NCBI GenBank assembly: GCA_947454155.1
Contig: CANGIT010000008.1
Location: 102,907-166,906, forward strand
Direction: 5' to 3'
DNA: 64,000 nucleotides
From: Chitinophagaceae bacterium
Lineage (GTDB): Bacteria > Bacteroidota > Bacteroidia > Chitinophagales > Chitinophagaceae
How positions within the stretch are numbered: position 1 is the stretch's first letter; each line of letters begins with the position of its first letter. Under the pieces are notes generated by a model. It did no database searches. It saw only the letters and a program-made list of their open reading frames with translations, and was not told where the DNA came from. This document shows positions 54,533-63,163 of the stretch, piece after piece. The position numbers and the translations under genes were made by a program.

Positions 54533-54552
54533 CCCCGTGGTTTTTAACGGGG
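54533..54552 (-). promoter_or_regulatory. Hairpin at 5' end of rpsA leader
   Basis: Six-bp stem CCCCGT/ACGGGG with an eight-base loop. By promoter position the transcript begins within a few bases of the stem. TTTTATTTT separates the hairpin from the start codon. Confidence 0.6.
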
Positions 54553-54555
54553 AGG

Positions 54556-54585
54556 CAAAGGTAAAACATTATTTCAGCACCGCAA
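54556..54585 (-). promoter_or_regulatory. rpsA promoter
   Basis: Minus-strand -33 TTG (54583-54585), exactly 19-base spacer, -7 TACCTTTG (54556-54563). A full match to the Bacteroidota promoter consensus. Confidence 0.8.
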
Positions 54586-54624
54586 CCCCCAAATCAGGAT
54601 TTTTCGCAGGAATGAGCTAAAAAT

Positions 54625-54652
54625 AAAAGAGCCGCCCAAGGGCAGCTCTTTT
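54625..54652. terminator. Terminator after T9SS protein gene
   Basis: Stem AAAAGAGC/GCTCTTTT with one mismatch and a further GCCC/GGGC, loop AA. Works on the minus strand for the gene ending at 54673. Confidence 0.85.
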
Positions 54653-54672
54653 AAAGAAAATGTAAGGATCGA

Positions 54673-57600
54673 TTATTGTACAACCACTCTTTCAGCAGCC
54701 AAACGAGTTCCAGCTGCGTCGTTGAGATCGATAAAGTAAACGCCTTTTCCGAATCGGGTCAGATCAACATCCATTCTGCCAAAAGGAACAGAACCGGTGT
54801 TGAATGATTTTCTGTATACTCTGGCGCCTTTGGCATCGTAGATAGACAGAATTTTCGGATTGTTAGGACCTTGATTCTTATCAAAATATCTCACCTGGAA
54901 GGTACCGTGGTTAGGATTAGGATAGATGAACAAGGTAGTGTTGAGCGAATCGATGATGTCTACACTGTTGCTTGACAAACCTTCGCAGCCGAATTGATCG
55001 GTAACTTTCACTGAGTAATTACCCAATCCGTCGATATTTACTGGAATAGAGGCACTTGTTTGTCCTGCTACTACAGCGCCATTGAGGTACCACTCATAGG
55101 TGTTACCTGCGGCATTGTTGCTGGAAACAACAGCTGTTTGCAAGCCTGGGAAGATACTTGTATAGGGTGAAGCAGATACAGTTGTTGTAGGGTTGGCATG
55201 AACAGTTAATGTAACACCGTTTGTAGTGGCTGAACTGCTGCAAGCGGCCACGTTCATCACCAAATGATATTTGTTTCCGTTCATCGATACTGTAGCACCG
55301 GTGATGTTCAGGGTAGCAGTGGTGGCTCCGCTGTAAACACCTCCATCGGTAACATTGGCAAAAGTAGTACCGCCGTCGGTGCTTACCTGCCATTGGTAGG
55401 AGATAGGACCACCGTTGGCACTGCTGGTAAAGCTAAGGTTTCCGTTTTCGCAAACTTCAGCGCTTTGAGGTTGTACCACGTTGCTGATAGGTCTAGATAC
55501 TGTGATAGGCACTGCCAATGGAGAAGAAGTACAACTTGGTGTTTGTACAACTACAGTGTAAGAAGTGCTGTTTGAAGGCGCTGCATAAACAGTGTTGATT
55601 TGACCACCTGTGTAAGGAGTTGTCAAACCTGCATCAGTAAACAATGAGGTGGTTGGTGTAAATGTACCAGTAGCAAATACAGGTGAAGTATAGGTAACGC
55701 TGACTGACCAGTCAACCAAAGTACCTTCGTCGCCACCGGCGAAATCGGCGATGGCCAATTTCCAGTCGCCATTCATTTGTGTAAACATAGCAGGCCAGTC
55801 GGTAGCAGTTTGTTCGTTACCGGTAGGTCCGTAACCAGCGCGTTTTTCAGCGGCAAAAGTACCTGTACGAGGTGCTGCTGCGCCACTGATAGCGTTGGTG
55901 CTGGTTGAGCTGATGACAGTATTAGTGAAGTTGTCGGTGCCATTGCTACCTGCGCCGTTGTTAAGTGATCCCACCAAGTTAAGGTTTTGACCATTCGGTG
56001 CAATCAGGTTGATATCGATATCACCCACCCAAGTGTGGTTGATGTTCAGTTTCACACTCACATCCTGAATGATGGCATTAGCAGGAATACCAGCCAAGAG
56101 AATTGGATCAGACATGATTCCAGCAGGATCTGCATCAGTGATCACCTGATTCAAGGCAGGTGAAGCTACTGTGATGGTATTGCTGGCAGAAGCTGCATTC
56201 AATATTTGAATGGATTGTGAACTGCCATTACAGATATTGGCTGAAGTAGGCGTTACCTGAGCCGCGATAGGGTTAACCGTAAGTGTGGCAATGTTGCTGA
56301 AATCTGTAGCAGTACAAGATCCGGTGAACACTGCACGATATTGATAACCATTCATGGCGCTGGTAGCACCGGTGATGGTAAGAATATTGGTGGTGGCGCC
56401 AGAGAAGATACCACCATTGGTAACAAAAGTCCAAGGTGCGGTAGCACTGGTTCTTTGTTCCCAAGTGTAAGCAGGATTGTCGCCTGTAGCAGCTACAGAG
56501 AAACTTACTGTACCGCCACATGATGCAGCAGCACTGGTAGGTTGAGCAGAAAGCGCAACTGGAACACATTGACGGATGGTAACCAGATAATCTTCTGTTT
56601 CACCCCAAGTGTAAGTACCACAAGCATTGATGTTTCCGGGAGTACCGGTTTCAACGGTAACCACTCTCATCAGGGTAGTTCCCAATACTGCATTGGCAGG
56701 GATGAAAGCGTTTCCATTTTCTATGTGAGGGCCTTGAGTACCGGCCGCAGACACATAAACTTTTTCAGCAGCACTGAATTGACCATCTAAATTGTAATCA
56801 ATCCATACGGCAGTGCTATTGGTATAGTTACCACCGCAAGTACCTACCTGAACTGTAATCGGATTGGTACCTCCCGCGATGATAACGCCCGGAGCAGGAG
56901 CGCCCGGTCCGGAAGTATAATTTGAATATTTATTTTGAACTGATCCAAAACCCGGACCTGTTGATGTACAAGTTGAGCTGTTATCCAATGTTCCGATTTT
57001 AACCCTGAAAATATCTTCATCAGCAGTGCTGGTTGAAGAAGAAGTGCAATAACAACCAGAAGCTGGTGTTTGAGATACCAAAACAGGAACTGAATAACCA
57101 ACCAGTCCCGAACCTGCACAAGTTACAGCCAAGCGATACCAGGTGCTGGCGATGAGGCTGGTAGAAAAACTGTTGTTGGTAGCACCGGTGATATTGGTAT
57201 AAGTTACGTTGTCGCTGGAAGATTGCCATTGATAAGTGATACCAGATCCATTAACAGAGTTGGTCACTCCAAGATTGAAAGGAGAGCCAGGACAAGCTGT
57301 GGTTACTGATGCTGTTGTGGTGCCTGGGTCAGGAGTGCCTGTACAGGCCGAAGTGGAATAGTTAACCAGGAAATGGAAATCCTGGAAGTTGTTGGGGTCT
57401 GTAGTTCCGTCTACAACTGAGGTCCAGGTGCCAGCGGCAATATCGTGTTGTTTACCATTGTTTCCGGTTTGTGTTTGTGTACCTACAACTGTGCTGGGAG
57501 GCGTGAAGTTGCTGGTAAGACCGGTAGTAACGCCGGTTTGCCATTCTACCCAATAGGTTCCTGCAGGCAATACTACATTCACGTTAGCTTCTAGTTTCCA

Positions 57601-58092
57601 GATTTCTCTGGTAGTTCCGGGCGCGCCGTTGAAAATACGGTACATGCCGGCAGAAGTTGACTGGGTTAAAACGTTAGTTGTCAAATCACCAAATATCGGT
57701 GTAGGCGTACCTACAGAAGGATCGGTATTGAAGATTTGCAAATGAAGTTCGTTGAAAGGAGATGTAGCACCGGTATAACCTGTTGAGTAAGCAAAGAAAG
57801 TCAGCTTGCTTACAGACCAGGTGCCGAATGCAATGGTGAAATCATCTGCCAAAGAAAGGTTGTTGGCAGTTGAAGCACTGAAACCGGCATTTACATTACC
57901 TGTTTGAACTTCACTCCAGGTATAGCCTGCGGGAGCTGCAGTGCCATCGCTGGAAGTAGCGCCGGTAGACAGGTTACCATTCACATAAACCTGTGCCAAA
58001 AGCGAACTACTCAAAAAACAAGTGAAACCGAGGATCATCAGGCTCGTCAAAAAGAACCTTCCCATCCTGCTGAGTGTAGTTTTGGATTGCAT
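54673..58092 (-). CDS. Large secreted T9SS-targeted multidomain protein
   Basis: 1139 residues. Signal peptide 1-34 (SSSLLA|QV). An N-terminal beta-rich region (about 35-250) is followed by several Ig-like/PKD-like modules (SVTTACPGSPFNLGV, YQWQSSSDNVTYTNITG and VSFSVAATGDNPAYTWEQR). A GEVED domain lies near 400-510 (AVWIDYNLDGQFSAAEKVYVS, CGTYTWGETEDYLV). A proprotein-convertase P-domain lies near 640-800 (HTWVGDIDINLIAPNG, GDWKLAIADFAGGDEGTLVDWSVSV). The last 85 residues are a type A T9SS sorting domain (FIYPNPNHGTFQVRYF, GVYFIDL). No protease domain. Probably a cell-surface adhesin or structural protein. Confidence 0.9.
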   Translation of the reverse strand: MQSKTTLSRMGRFFLTSLMILGFTCFLSSSLLAQVYVNGNLSTGATSSDGTAAPAGYTWSEVQTGNVNAGFSASTANNLSLADDFTIAFGTWSVSKLTFFAYSTGYTGATSPFNELHLQIFNTDPSVGTPTPIFGDLTTNVLTQSTSAGMYRIFNGAPGTTREIWKLEANVNVVLPAGTYWVEWQTGVTTGLTSNFTPPSTVVGTQTQTGNNGKQHDIAAGTWTSVVDGTTDPNNFQDFHFLVNYSTSACTGTPDPGTTTASVTTACPGSPFNLGVTNSVNGSGITYQWQSSSDNVTYTNITGATNNSFSTSLIASTWYRLAVTCAGSGLVGYSVPVLVSQTPASGCYCTSSSTSTADEDIFRVKIGTLDNSSTCTSTGPGFGSVQNKYSNYTSGPGAPAPGVIIAGGTNPITVQVGTCGGNYTNSTAVWIDYNLDGQFSAAEKVYVSAAGTQGPHIENGNAFIPANAVLGTTLMRVVTVETGTPGNINACGTYTWGETEDYLVTIRQCVPVALSAQPTSAAASCGGTVSFSVAATGDNPAYTWEQRTSATAPWTFVTNGGIFSGATTNILTITGATSAMNGYQYRAVFTGSCTATDFSNIATLTVNPIAAQVTPTSANICNGSSQSIQILNAASASNTITVASPALNQVITDADPAGIMSDPILLAGIPANAIIQDVSVKLNINHTWVGDIDINLIAPNGQNLNLVGSLNNGAGSNGTDNFTNTVISSTSTNAISGAAAPRTGTFAAEKRAGYGPTGNEQTATDWPAMFTQMNGDWKLAIADFAGGDEGTLVDWSVSVTYTSPVFATGTFTPTTSLFTDAGLTTPYTGGQINTVYAAPSNSTSYTVVVQTPSCTSSPLAVPITVSRPISNVVQPQSAEVCENGNLSFTSSANGGPISYQWQVSTDGGTTFANVTDGGVYSGATTATLNITGATVSMNGNKYHLVMNVAACSSSATTNGVTLTVHANPTTTVSASPYTSIFPGLQTAVVSSNNAAGNTYEWYLNGAVVAGQTSASIPVNIDGLGNYSVKVTDQFGCEGLSSNSVDIIDSLNTTLFIYPNPNHGTFQVRYFDKNQGPNNPKILSIYDAKGARVYRKSFNTGSVPFGRMDVDLTRFGKGVYFIDLNDAAGTRLAAERVVVQ

Positions 58093-58160
58093 AATAAAAT
58101 TTTAGAGTGACAAATAAAATCAAAACGCCTGAGGGCAATTTTAATCGGGCGTAAATTAAT

Positions 58161-58189
58161 GCATATTATATATGCTGCAAAGTAAATTT
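58161..58189 (-). promoter_or_regulatory. Putative promoter and dyad upstream of T9SS gene
   Basis: A -7-like TACTTTG (minus strand, about 58180-58186) is followed by a perfect dyad GCATAT-TAT-ATATGC (58161-58175) at or just after the predicted start, with an 80-base leader to the ATG. Confidence 0.35.
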
Positions 58190-58292
58190 TTATGACATCC
58201 GTTCCGATAGCCAGAGCCCGTAATAAACTTCATCTGTAACTTATCGTTTATTTGGTTAAATTTGACCGAATTGTTGAAAATATTTTATTTAA

Positions 58293-59039
58293 ATGGCTAA
58301 AATTCAAGATGTTGTCAAGAAGGTCAAGCATTCTTCCTTTTCAAAATGGCTGCTTTATGTGGTAGTTGGATGGCTGACTTATCCGGGAATTTGTTTGATC
58401 AATCGCTTGAAGATTCGCGGGATGGAAAAGCTCCCTCGACTGCCTAAAAACAACGTGCTGTTTGTGTGCAACCATCACACCTATTTTGCAGATGTGATTA
58501 CACTGATTCATATTTTTTGCGCGGCAAAAAACGGCAGAACCAAAAAACTGGGTTTGCCCTTCTACCTTTTCAACCCTTTTTTAAATTTGAAATATGTGGC
58601 CGCCGCCACTACCATGAGTAAGACATGGCTGGCCAGGATTTTCACAGTGGCTGGCGCCATTACAGTCAAACGAACCTGGAATGCCGAATCGGGAGAAGTG
58701 AGAAAAGGGCTTGACATCGGAGACACCCGAACCATTGCCAGAGCACTGGAAGACAATTGGGTGATCAACTTTCCTCAGGGCACAACCACTCCCTTCGCAC
58801 CCGGCAGAAGAGGAAGCGCATTCATCATCAAACAATGCAAACCGATTGTAATTCCGGTGGTCTTTGAAGGATTCTCCGATACTTTCAATAAAACGGGTTT
58901 GCGGATGAGGAAATTTCGTTCAACCCTCACCGTCAATTTCAAAGATCCGCTGAACATCAATTATGAAGACAGTCCCGAGCAGATTTTGTCGCAGATCATG
59001 GATGCCATAGAACAGTCGGAAAAGTATAGGAAACCGTAA
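58293..59039 (+). CDS. PlsC-type 1-acylglycerol-phosphate acyltransferase
   Basis: 248 residues. The catalytic NHX4D-like motif is CNHHTYFADV, and the acceptor-binding motif is FPQGTTTPFAPG (in place of EGTR). A hydrophobic N-terminal stretch (KWLLYVVVGWLTYPGICLI) anchors it in the inner membrane. Makes phosphatidic acid or acylates a related lipid. An upstream TAAATTTG (58257-58264) fits a -7 element. The gene is monocistronic and followed by repeat arrays. Confidence 0.88.
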   Translation: MAKIQDVVKKVKHSSFSKWLLYVVVGWLTYPGICLINRLKIRGMEKLPRLPKNNVLFVCNHHTYFADVITLIHIFCAAKNGRTKKLGLPFYLFNPFLNLKYVAAATTMSKTWLARIFTVAGAITVKRTWNAESGEVRKGLDIGDTRTIARALEDNWVINFPQGTTTPFAPGRRGSAFIIKQCKPIVIPVVFEGFSDTFNKTGLRMRKFRSTLTVNFKDPLNINYEDSPEQILSQIMDAIEQSEKYRKP

Positions 59040-59066
59040 TTACAATAGTTATTGGGATGTTGGTTT

Positions 59067-59122
59067 GTAGGCTTCCAGGTTTGCAGGTTTCCAAGTATAC
59101 AAGTATACAAGTTTCCAAGTTG
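59067..59122. repeat. Octamer array, seven degenerate copies
   Basis: Seven successive 8-bp units ending AAGTTT, AGGTTT or AAGTAT (such as CCAGGTTT, GCAGGTTT, ACAAGTAT, ACAAGTTT). No stop-free frame of note. It lies 27 bases after the acyltransferase gene and about 40 bases before the heptamer array. Confidence 0.75.
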
Positions 59123-59160
59123 ATCTTTTTATGATTTTTTACTTCATCAGGTAAATTCTT

Positions 59161-59540
59161 CCCCAATCCCAAACCCCCAATCCCCAATCCCAAACCCCAA
59201 AACCCAATCCCAATCCCAAACCCCAAACCCCAAACCCCAAACCCCAAACCCCAAACCCCAAATCCCAAATCCCAAATCCCAAACCCCAAACCCCAAACCC
59301 CAAACCCCAAACCCCAAATCCCAAATCCCAAATCCCAAACCACAAACCACAAACCCCAAACCCCAAACCACAAACCCCAAACCACAAACCCCAAACCACA
59401 AACCACAAACCCCAAACCACAAACCACAAACCCCAAACCACAAACCACAAACCACAAACCACAAACCATAAACCACAAACCACAAATCCCAAATAACAAA
59501 CCACAAACCACAAACCACAAATCCCCAATCCCCAATCCCC
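59161..59540. repeat. Heptamer tandem array (CCCCAAA family), about 54 units
   Basis: 380 bases of 7-bp units with three main variants: CCCCAAA, TCCCAAA and CCACAAA. From 59221 the order is six CCCCAAA, three TCCCAAA, five CCCCAAA, three TCCCAAA, then a zone dominated by CCACAAA to 59520. The minus strand carries many GGGG runs spaced by TTT and should form G-quadruplexes. All three minus-strand frames stay open because no unit contains a stop. It ends 5 bases before the -7 element of the thioesterase gene. Confidence 0.95.
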
Positions 59541-59544
59541 GCCT

Positions 59545-59552
59545 TATCTTTG
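59545..59552 (+). promoter_or_regulatory. -7 element of thioesterase gene next to heptamer array
   Basis: TATCTTTG matches TAnnTTTG. The start codon is 15 bases downstream. The -33 position falls inside the repeat array and has no TTG. Confidence 0.55.
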
Positions 59553-59567
59553 CTTAAAATTTCTCAA

Positions 59568-60077
59568 ATGGAAAAAAAAGCTTCCGCTTCATTGGTGGTG
59601 ATGACCGAACTGGTATTGCCCAATGACACGAACACTTTCGGCAATTTGATGGGAGGGCGATTGATGTATTGGATGGATATCGCAGCCGCCTTATCGGCGA
59701 TGAAACATTGCGGTGCTCCCGTGGTAACGGCTTCGGTTGACAATATCTCTTTTGAAAATCCCATCAAGTTGGGAAACGTGGTGCACATTGAGGCCAAGGT
59801 AACCAGGTCGTTTAAGAGCAGTATGGAGGTACATCTGAAAGTGTGGGGTGAGGATGCCATTCATCAATATAAATATAAAAGCAACGAAGCTTATCTAACT
59901 TTCGTAGCGTTGGATCCCAATGGCAAACCCCGGGCGGTCAGTGCTGTGGTGCCGGAATCGGAAGAAGAAAAAAAGCTTTTTGACGGTGCATTGAGAAGAA
60001 GACAGCTTCGACTCATTTTGGGTGGCAAGCTTACACCTGATGAAGCACCCGAACTCAAGGCTTTGTTTGTCAAATAA
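59568..60077 (+). CDS. Hotdog-fold acyl-CoA thioesterase (YciA-like)
   Basis: 169 residues. Single hotdog domain: VLPNDTNTFGNLMGGRLMYWMDIAAALSAMKHC with the Asn/Gly-Gly/Asp active-site pattern, then SVDNISFENPIKLGNVVHIEAKV. A C-terminal tail of about 45 residues includes EEEKKLFDGALRRRQLRL. Hydrolyses acyl-CoA to free acid and CoA in the cytoplasm; chain preference unknown. ATG at 59568 is chosen over a TTG six codons upstream, which overlaps the -7 element. Confidence 0.9.
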   Translation: MEKKASASLVVMTELVLPNDTNTFGNLMGGRLMYWMDIAAALSAMKHCGAPVVTASVDNISFENPIKLGNVVHIEAKVTRSFKSSMEVHLKVWGEDAIHQYKYKSNEAYLTFVALDPNGKPRAVSAVVPESEEEKKLFDGALRRRQLRLILGGKLTPDEAPELKALFVK

Positions 60078-60146
60078 CCACATCGTTTTTTGCGATGAAT
60101 ATGTTTTATTATTGCAAGATCATTTTACGCCAGGTAACTTTATCAT

Positions 60147-61382
60147 ATGTCTTACACTTCTCCACATAAAGTATCTTTTGAAGATACGGAAGCCGCTTTT
60201 GCCTACAAGTCGGACAGCGAACTTCGTAAAGCCAGATTCCTTTTCGGTGCGATGGGAAGCACCGCTATCCTGAAAATTGGTTTGGCACTTACCCCCTGGG
60301 CCATCAAATTTAAAATACCATTTACGCACGCTGTGCTGAGGAACACCTTGTTCAAACAATTTGTGGGCGGAGAAACTTTGGAGCAGACCGCCTCGGTGGC
60401 TGGCAAGCTGAATGCCTACAAGGTTGATGTGATTCTTGATTATGGGGTAGAAGGAGGCAGCAGCGAATCGTCGTTTGAGGCCTCCACGCATGAGTTCATC
60501 AAAGTGATTGATTATGCCGCTACTGTTTCCAATATTCCTTTCATGAGTATCAAAGTGACGGGCATCGCCCGTTTTGGTTTGCTGGAAAAAATCAACACCG
60601 CCATGCACGATATGAATGCCGATACCTTGATGAAAAATTATACGGCTTCACTGCAAACACTAACGGAAGAAGAACAGGAAGAGTGGCGAAAAGTGGTACA
60701 GCGCTTTCACCGGATTTGTGATGCGGCCGAAAGAAAAAATGTAGGAGTTTTGGTGGATGCCGAAGAAAGCTGGATACAAGCACCCGTGGATGCCATCACC
60801 ATTTTGATGATGGAAGGTTTCAATAAAAACAAATGCGTTGTTTACAATACCATTCAATTATACAGGCACGACCGTTTAGATTTTCTGAAAAAAAGTCATG
60901 TAGCCGCCACCGAAAGGAATTTCATCATGGGAGCCAAACTGGTTCGCGGTGCCTATATGGAAAAAGAAAGAGCGCGTGCTGCAACAATGGGTTATCCTTC
61001 GCCCATACAGCCCGATAAGGAGTCGACAGATCGGGATTATGATCTGGCTGTTGGTTATTGTTTGCAGCATCTTGATCGCGTAGGATTGATTGTGGCTTCA
61101 CACAATGAGCACAGCAATGCATTGGCCACTTCCTCCATGCTCGAAAAAGGATATCCATCGCATCATCCGCACATGCACTTCTCTCAATTGTATGGCATGA
61201 GCGATAATATCACTTTCAATCTGGCTGCCCATGGATTTGGTGTCAGCAAGTACTTGCCATTTGGCCCCATCAGCGATGTGGTGCCTTATTTGATGAGAAG
61301 GGCGCAAGAGAATAGCTCAGTGGCCGGTCAAACAGGAAGAGAATTACTGCTCATTGAAAAAGAATTGAAGAGAAGGAAGTGA
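60147..61382 (+). CDS. Proline dehydrogenase
   Basis: 411 residues, a stand-alone FAD-dependent enzyme oxidising proline to pyrroline-5-carboxylate. The barrel includes SIKVTGIARFGLL, VLVDAEESWIQ, GAKLVRGAYMEKER and the C-terminal signature YLPFGPISDVVPYLMRRAQEN with the substrate-binding arginines. It resembles the monofunctional (mitochondrial-like) type, not the PutA fusion. No P5C dehydrogenase gene is next to it. The thioesterase gene is 69 bases upstream on the same strand. Confidence 0.93.
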   Translation: MSYTSPHKVSFEDTEAAFAYKSDSELRKARFLFGAMGSTAILKIGLALTPWAIKFKIPFTHAVLRNTLFKQFVGGETLEQTASVAGKLNAYKVDVILDYGVEGGSSESSFEASTHEFIKVIDYAATVSNIPFMSIKVTGIARFGLLEKINTAMHDMNADTLMKNYTASLQTLTEEEQEEWRKVVQRFHRICDAAERKNVGVLVDAEESWIQAPVDAITILMMEGFNKNKCVVYNTIQLYRHDRLDFLKKSHVAATERNFIMGAKLVRGAYMEKERARAATMGYPSPIQPDKESTDRDYDLAVGYCLQHLDRVGLIVASHNEHSNALATSSMLEKGYPSHHPHMHFSQLYGMSDNITFNLAAHGFGVSKYLPFGPISDVVPYLMRRAQENSSVAGQTGRELLLIEKELKRRK

Positions 61383-61736
61383 TGGGCTTATTTGAAGATT
61401 TGGTAATTTGATGATAATGGGGTAAAATGCCAGTGTGTTATTGTTTTGATATGCAAAATGGTGGAGATGGGGTGATTCAGTGATAACGTGGTAATGTGCT
61501 GGTGTGATGATCTTGTTTGATGATAGAGGGTGGATTGATTAATTTGGAGATTCAAGCCAGCGTCTTATTCTTATTGATTTTCCGACTACATTTAGACCAA
61601 AATCCGCAGATACATATATTATATAACAAACCCCGTAGGGGTGACATAATTCTAAACCTAAACCAACAAACCCCGTAGGGGTGAAACTATTCTAAACCTA
61701 AACCAACAAACCCCGTAGGGGTGAAACTATTCTACC
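61383..61736. repeat. Intergenic region with degenerate GT-rich stretch and three 40-bp hairpin repeats
   Basis: 354 bases. The first part (61383-61540) is a degenerate GATGAT/TGGTAAT-type stretch without clear period. The second holds three tandem 40-bp units starting at 61627, 61667 and 61707. Each has a hairpin ACCCC-GTA-GGGGT, then ATTCTAAACC and AAACC. The third is cut after 30 bases and runs to within 4 bases of the next start codon. The hairpin core resembles dispersed CCCGTAGGGG elements seen in many Bacteroidota genomes. Confidence 0.85.
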
Positions 61737-62243
61737 ATGACAAACGAACAACAACCCTTCGACCCCTTCATGATGCCCAAGGGGCCTTCTTCTTTTTTGA
61801 ATGCTTTGACCATCCTATCCATCATCGGCAGCATTTTCGGTTTGCTGTCGGCGCCTTATTCCTTCTTTACTGCCGAGAAAAACTACAATAACATCAAGCA
61901 GGTGATCAGCTCCGGAAGTCTGGATGGTGCTCCTGCATTTGTAAAAGGCATGGTCAATGAAAAAACGCTGGAAATGTCGCGACTGATGTTGGAAAACAAA
62001 TGGCCGATGATGATCATCACGATTTTGGGATCATTGCTTTGTTTGTATGGTGCTTTAGAAATGAGGAAGCTGAAATCGCAAGGTTATTTTCTTTGGCTCA
62101 CAGGCGAGTTGATTCCCATTGCAGGCTTGTTGTTTTTTATCGGCTCCACTCCGTTCTCCGGCTTCTCCGCATTGGGATATTTATTTCCATTGGCCTTCAT
62201 TATTTTTTATACCCTCCATCGCAAAGAGCTGAACAATGGATAA
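61737..62243 (+). CDS. Small membrane protein of unknown function
   Basis: 168 residues, not recognised. About four membrane helices: one near 24-45 (NALTILSIIGSIFGLLSAPY), then two close together near 92-108 and 120-137, and one near 143-160. The N-terminus is proline-rich (QQPFDPFMMPKGPSSF). The loop between the first two helices (about 46-90) is charged. The start codon lies almost directly after the third 40-bp hairpin repeat, so its leader mRNA would carry three hairpins if transcribed from upstream. Confidence 0.7.
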   Translation: MTNEQQPFDPFMMPKGPSSFLNALTILSIIGSIFGLLSAPYSFFTAEKNYNNIKQVISSGSLDGAPAFVKGMVNEKTLEMSRLMLENKWPMMIITILGSLLCLYGALEMRKLKSQGYFLWLTGELIPIAGLLFFIGSTPFSGFSALGYLFPLAFIIFYTLHRKELNNG

Positions 62244-62590
62244 AAAATGAGAGAGAAGAAACGACAAATTTGTCCGGCTCAATGATACAGATAAGGAATA
62301 CGAAATCATCAATGGAGAATGATAAATCAAGAAAAAAAATCACACGCAAACAGGCATGAGAAATGAGGGATTGAAATTGAAAAAACAAACAAGAAATCAA
62401 TCCTCTCTTTTTTATAAAGGCCAAAAAATGATAGATAAAAGAGGAGAGTGTATTTTATTTTCAATGGCATATAGGTACTAAAAAAAGAACTTGTATTTCC
62501 TGGAAAAATAAATTGAAACGGATTGGATCTTACAAAGAAAGTAAACTTGTTTTTTCTGATTTGATTTAAATCCACGCATAGACGAAATTA

Positions 62591-62624
62591 AAAAAAAGAG
62601 AATGCCATTGCGTTCTCTTTTTTT
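62591..62624. terminator. Bidirectional terminator-like hairpin
   Basis: Twelve-bp stem of seven A plus GAGAA, pairing with TTCTC plus seven T, with a ten-base loop. No gene lies immediately on either side; the nearest upstream gene ends at 62243. Confidence 0.7.
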
Positions 62625-63163
62625 GTAAACAGCATAAAAAAAATACTGAAATAAAACCCAGAGAATCTTCTTTCACTTTCATCCAAAAAATACAAACAAA
62701 AAAAAGATTTCTATGAAAGCTTTTTTGAAAAATAGAATAAGCAATTGATTTTTTTGGGTAAAAAAATAACTTGTAAAAACAATAAAAAAAACATGTCAAA
62801 TCATGTTGGTTTTCGATGGCAGATTTCTCTTGATTATTTTCATGTTAGCCATCTCATCTCCATCATAAAAAAACAATTATTTTATAGCTGGTCTTTTTCT
62901 TTTTTCATTAAAGTTGTTGTTAAAATAATTTCTTTTTCAATGTCCAAAATTGAAGGTTGGGTATTAAAAATCTGAGGGTGGGGAAGGGTTCAATTTGTTA
63001 AAAAACAGGATAAAAACAGTCGAAATCGCCTTGATACGGGGATAAAAATGATGCATTTGTTTAATTTGTAGCGATCCTTCAAAAATCAATACAGTATTGT
63101 GTTCCGGCATTTTATGCGCCCGTTATTCATGTTGAAATCAAAAAAAAACGCAAAAAATTTATT

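Noticed and set aside
58996..59535. Long overlapping minus-strand frames rich in Gly, Leu, Trp and Phe across the heptamer array
   Set aside because: All three frames are open only because no heptamer variant contains a stop codon. The peptides are pure period-7 readings of the repeat, and the 3' part runs antisense into the acyltransferase gene.
59161..59540. Telomere-like sequence (resembles ciliate or plant telomeric repeats)
   Set aside because: It is internal, flanked on both sides by intact bacterial genes, and mixed with non-telomeric variants.
50110..61736. CRISPR array
   Set aside because: Repeats are directly tandem with no unique spacers of constant length, and no cas gene is in the window.
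62200..62975. Several 74-82-codon frames in the AT-rich region
   Set aside because: Phe/Lys/Ser-rich translations of A/T runs on both strands, with no start context or conserved pattern.
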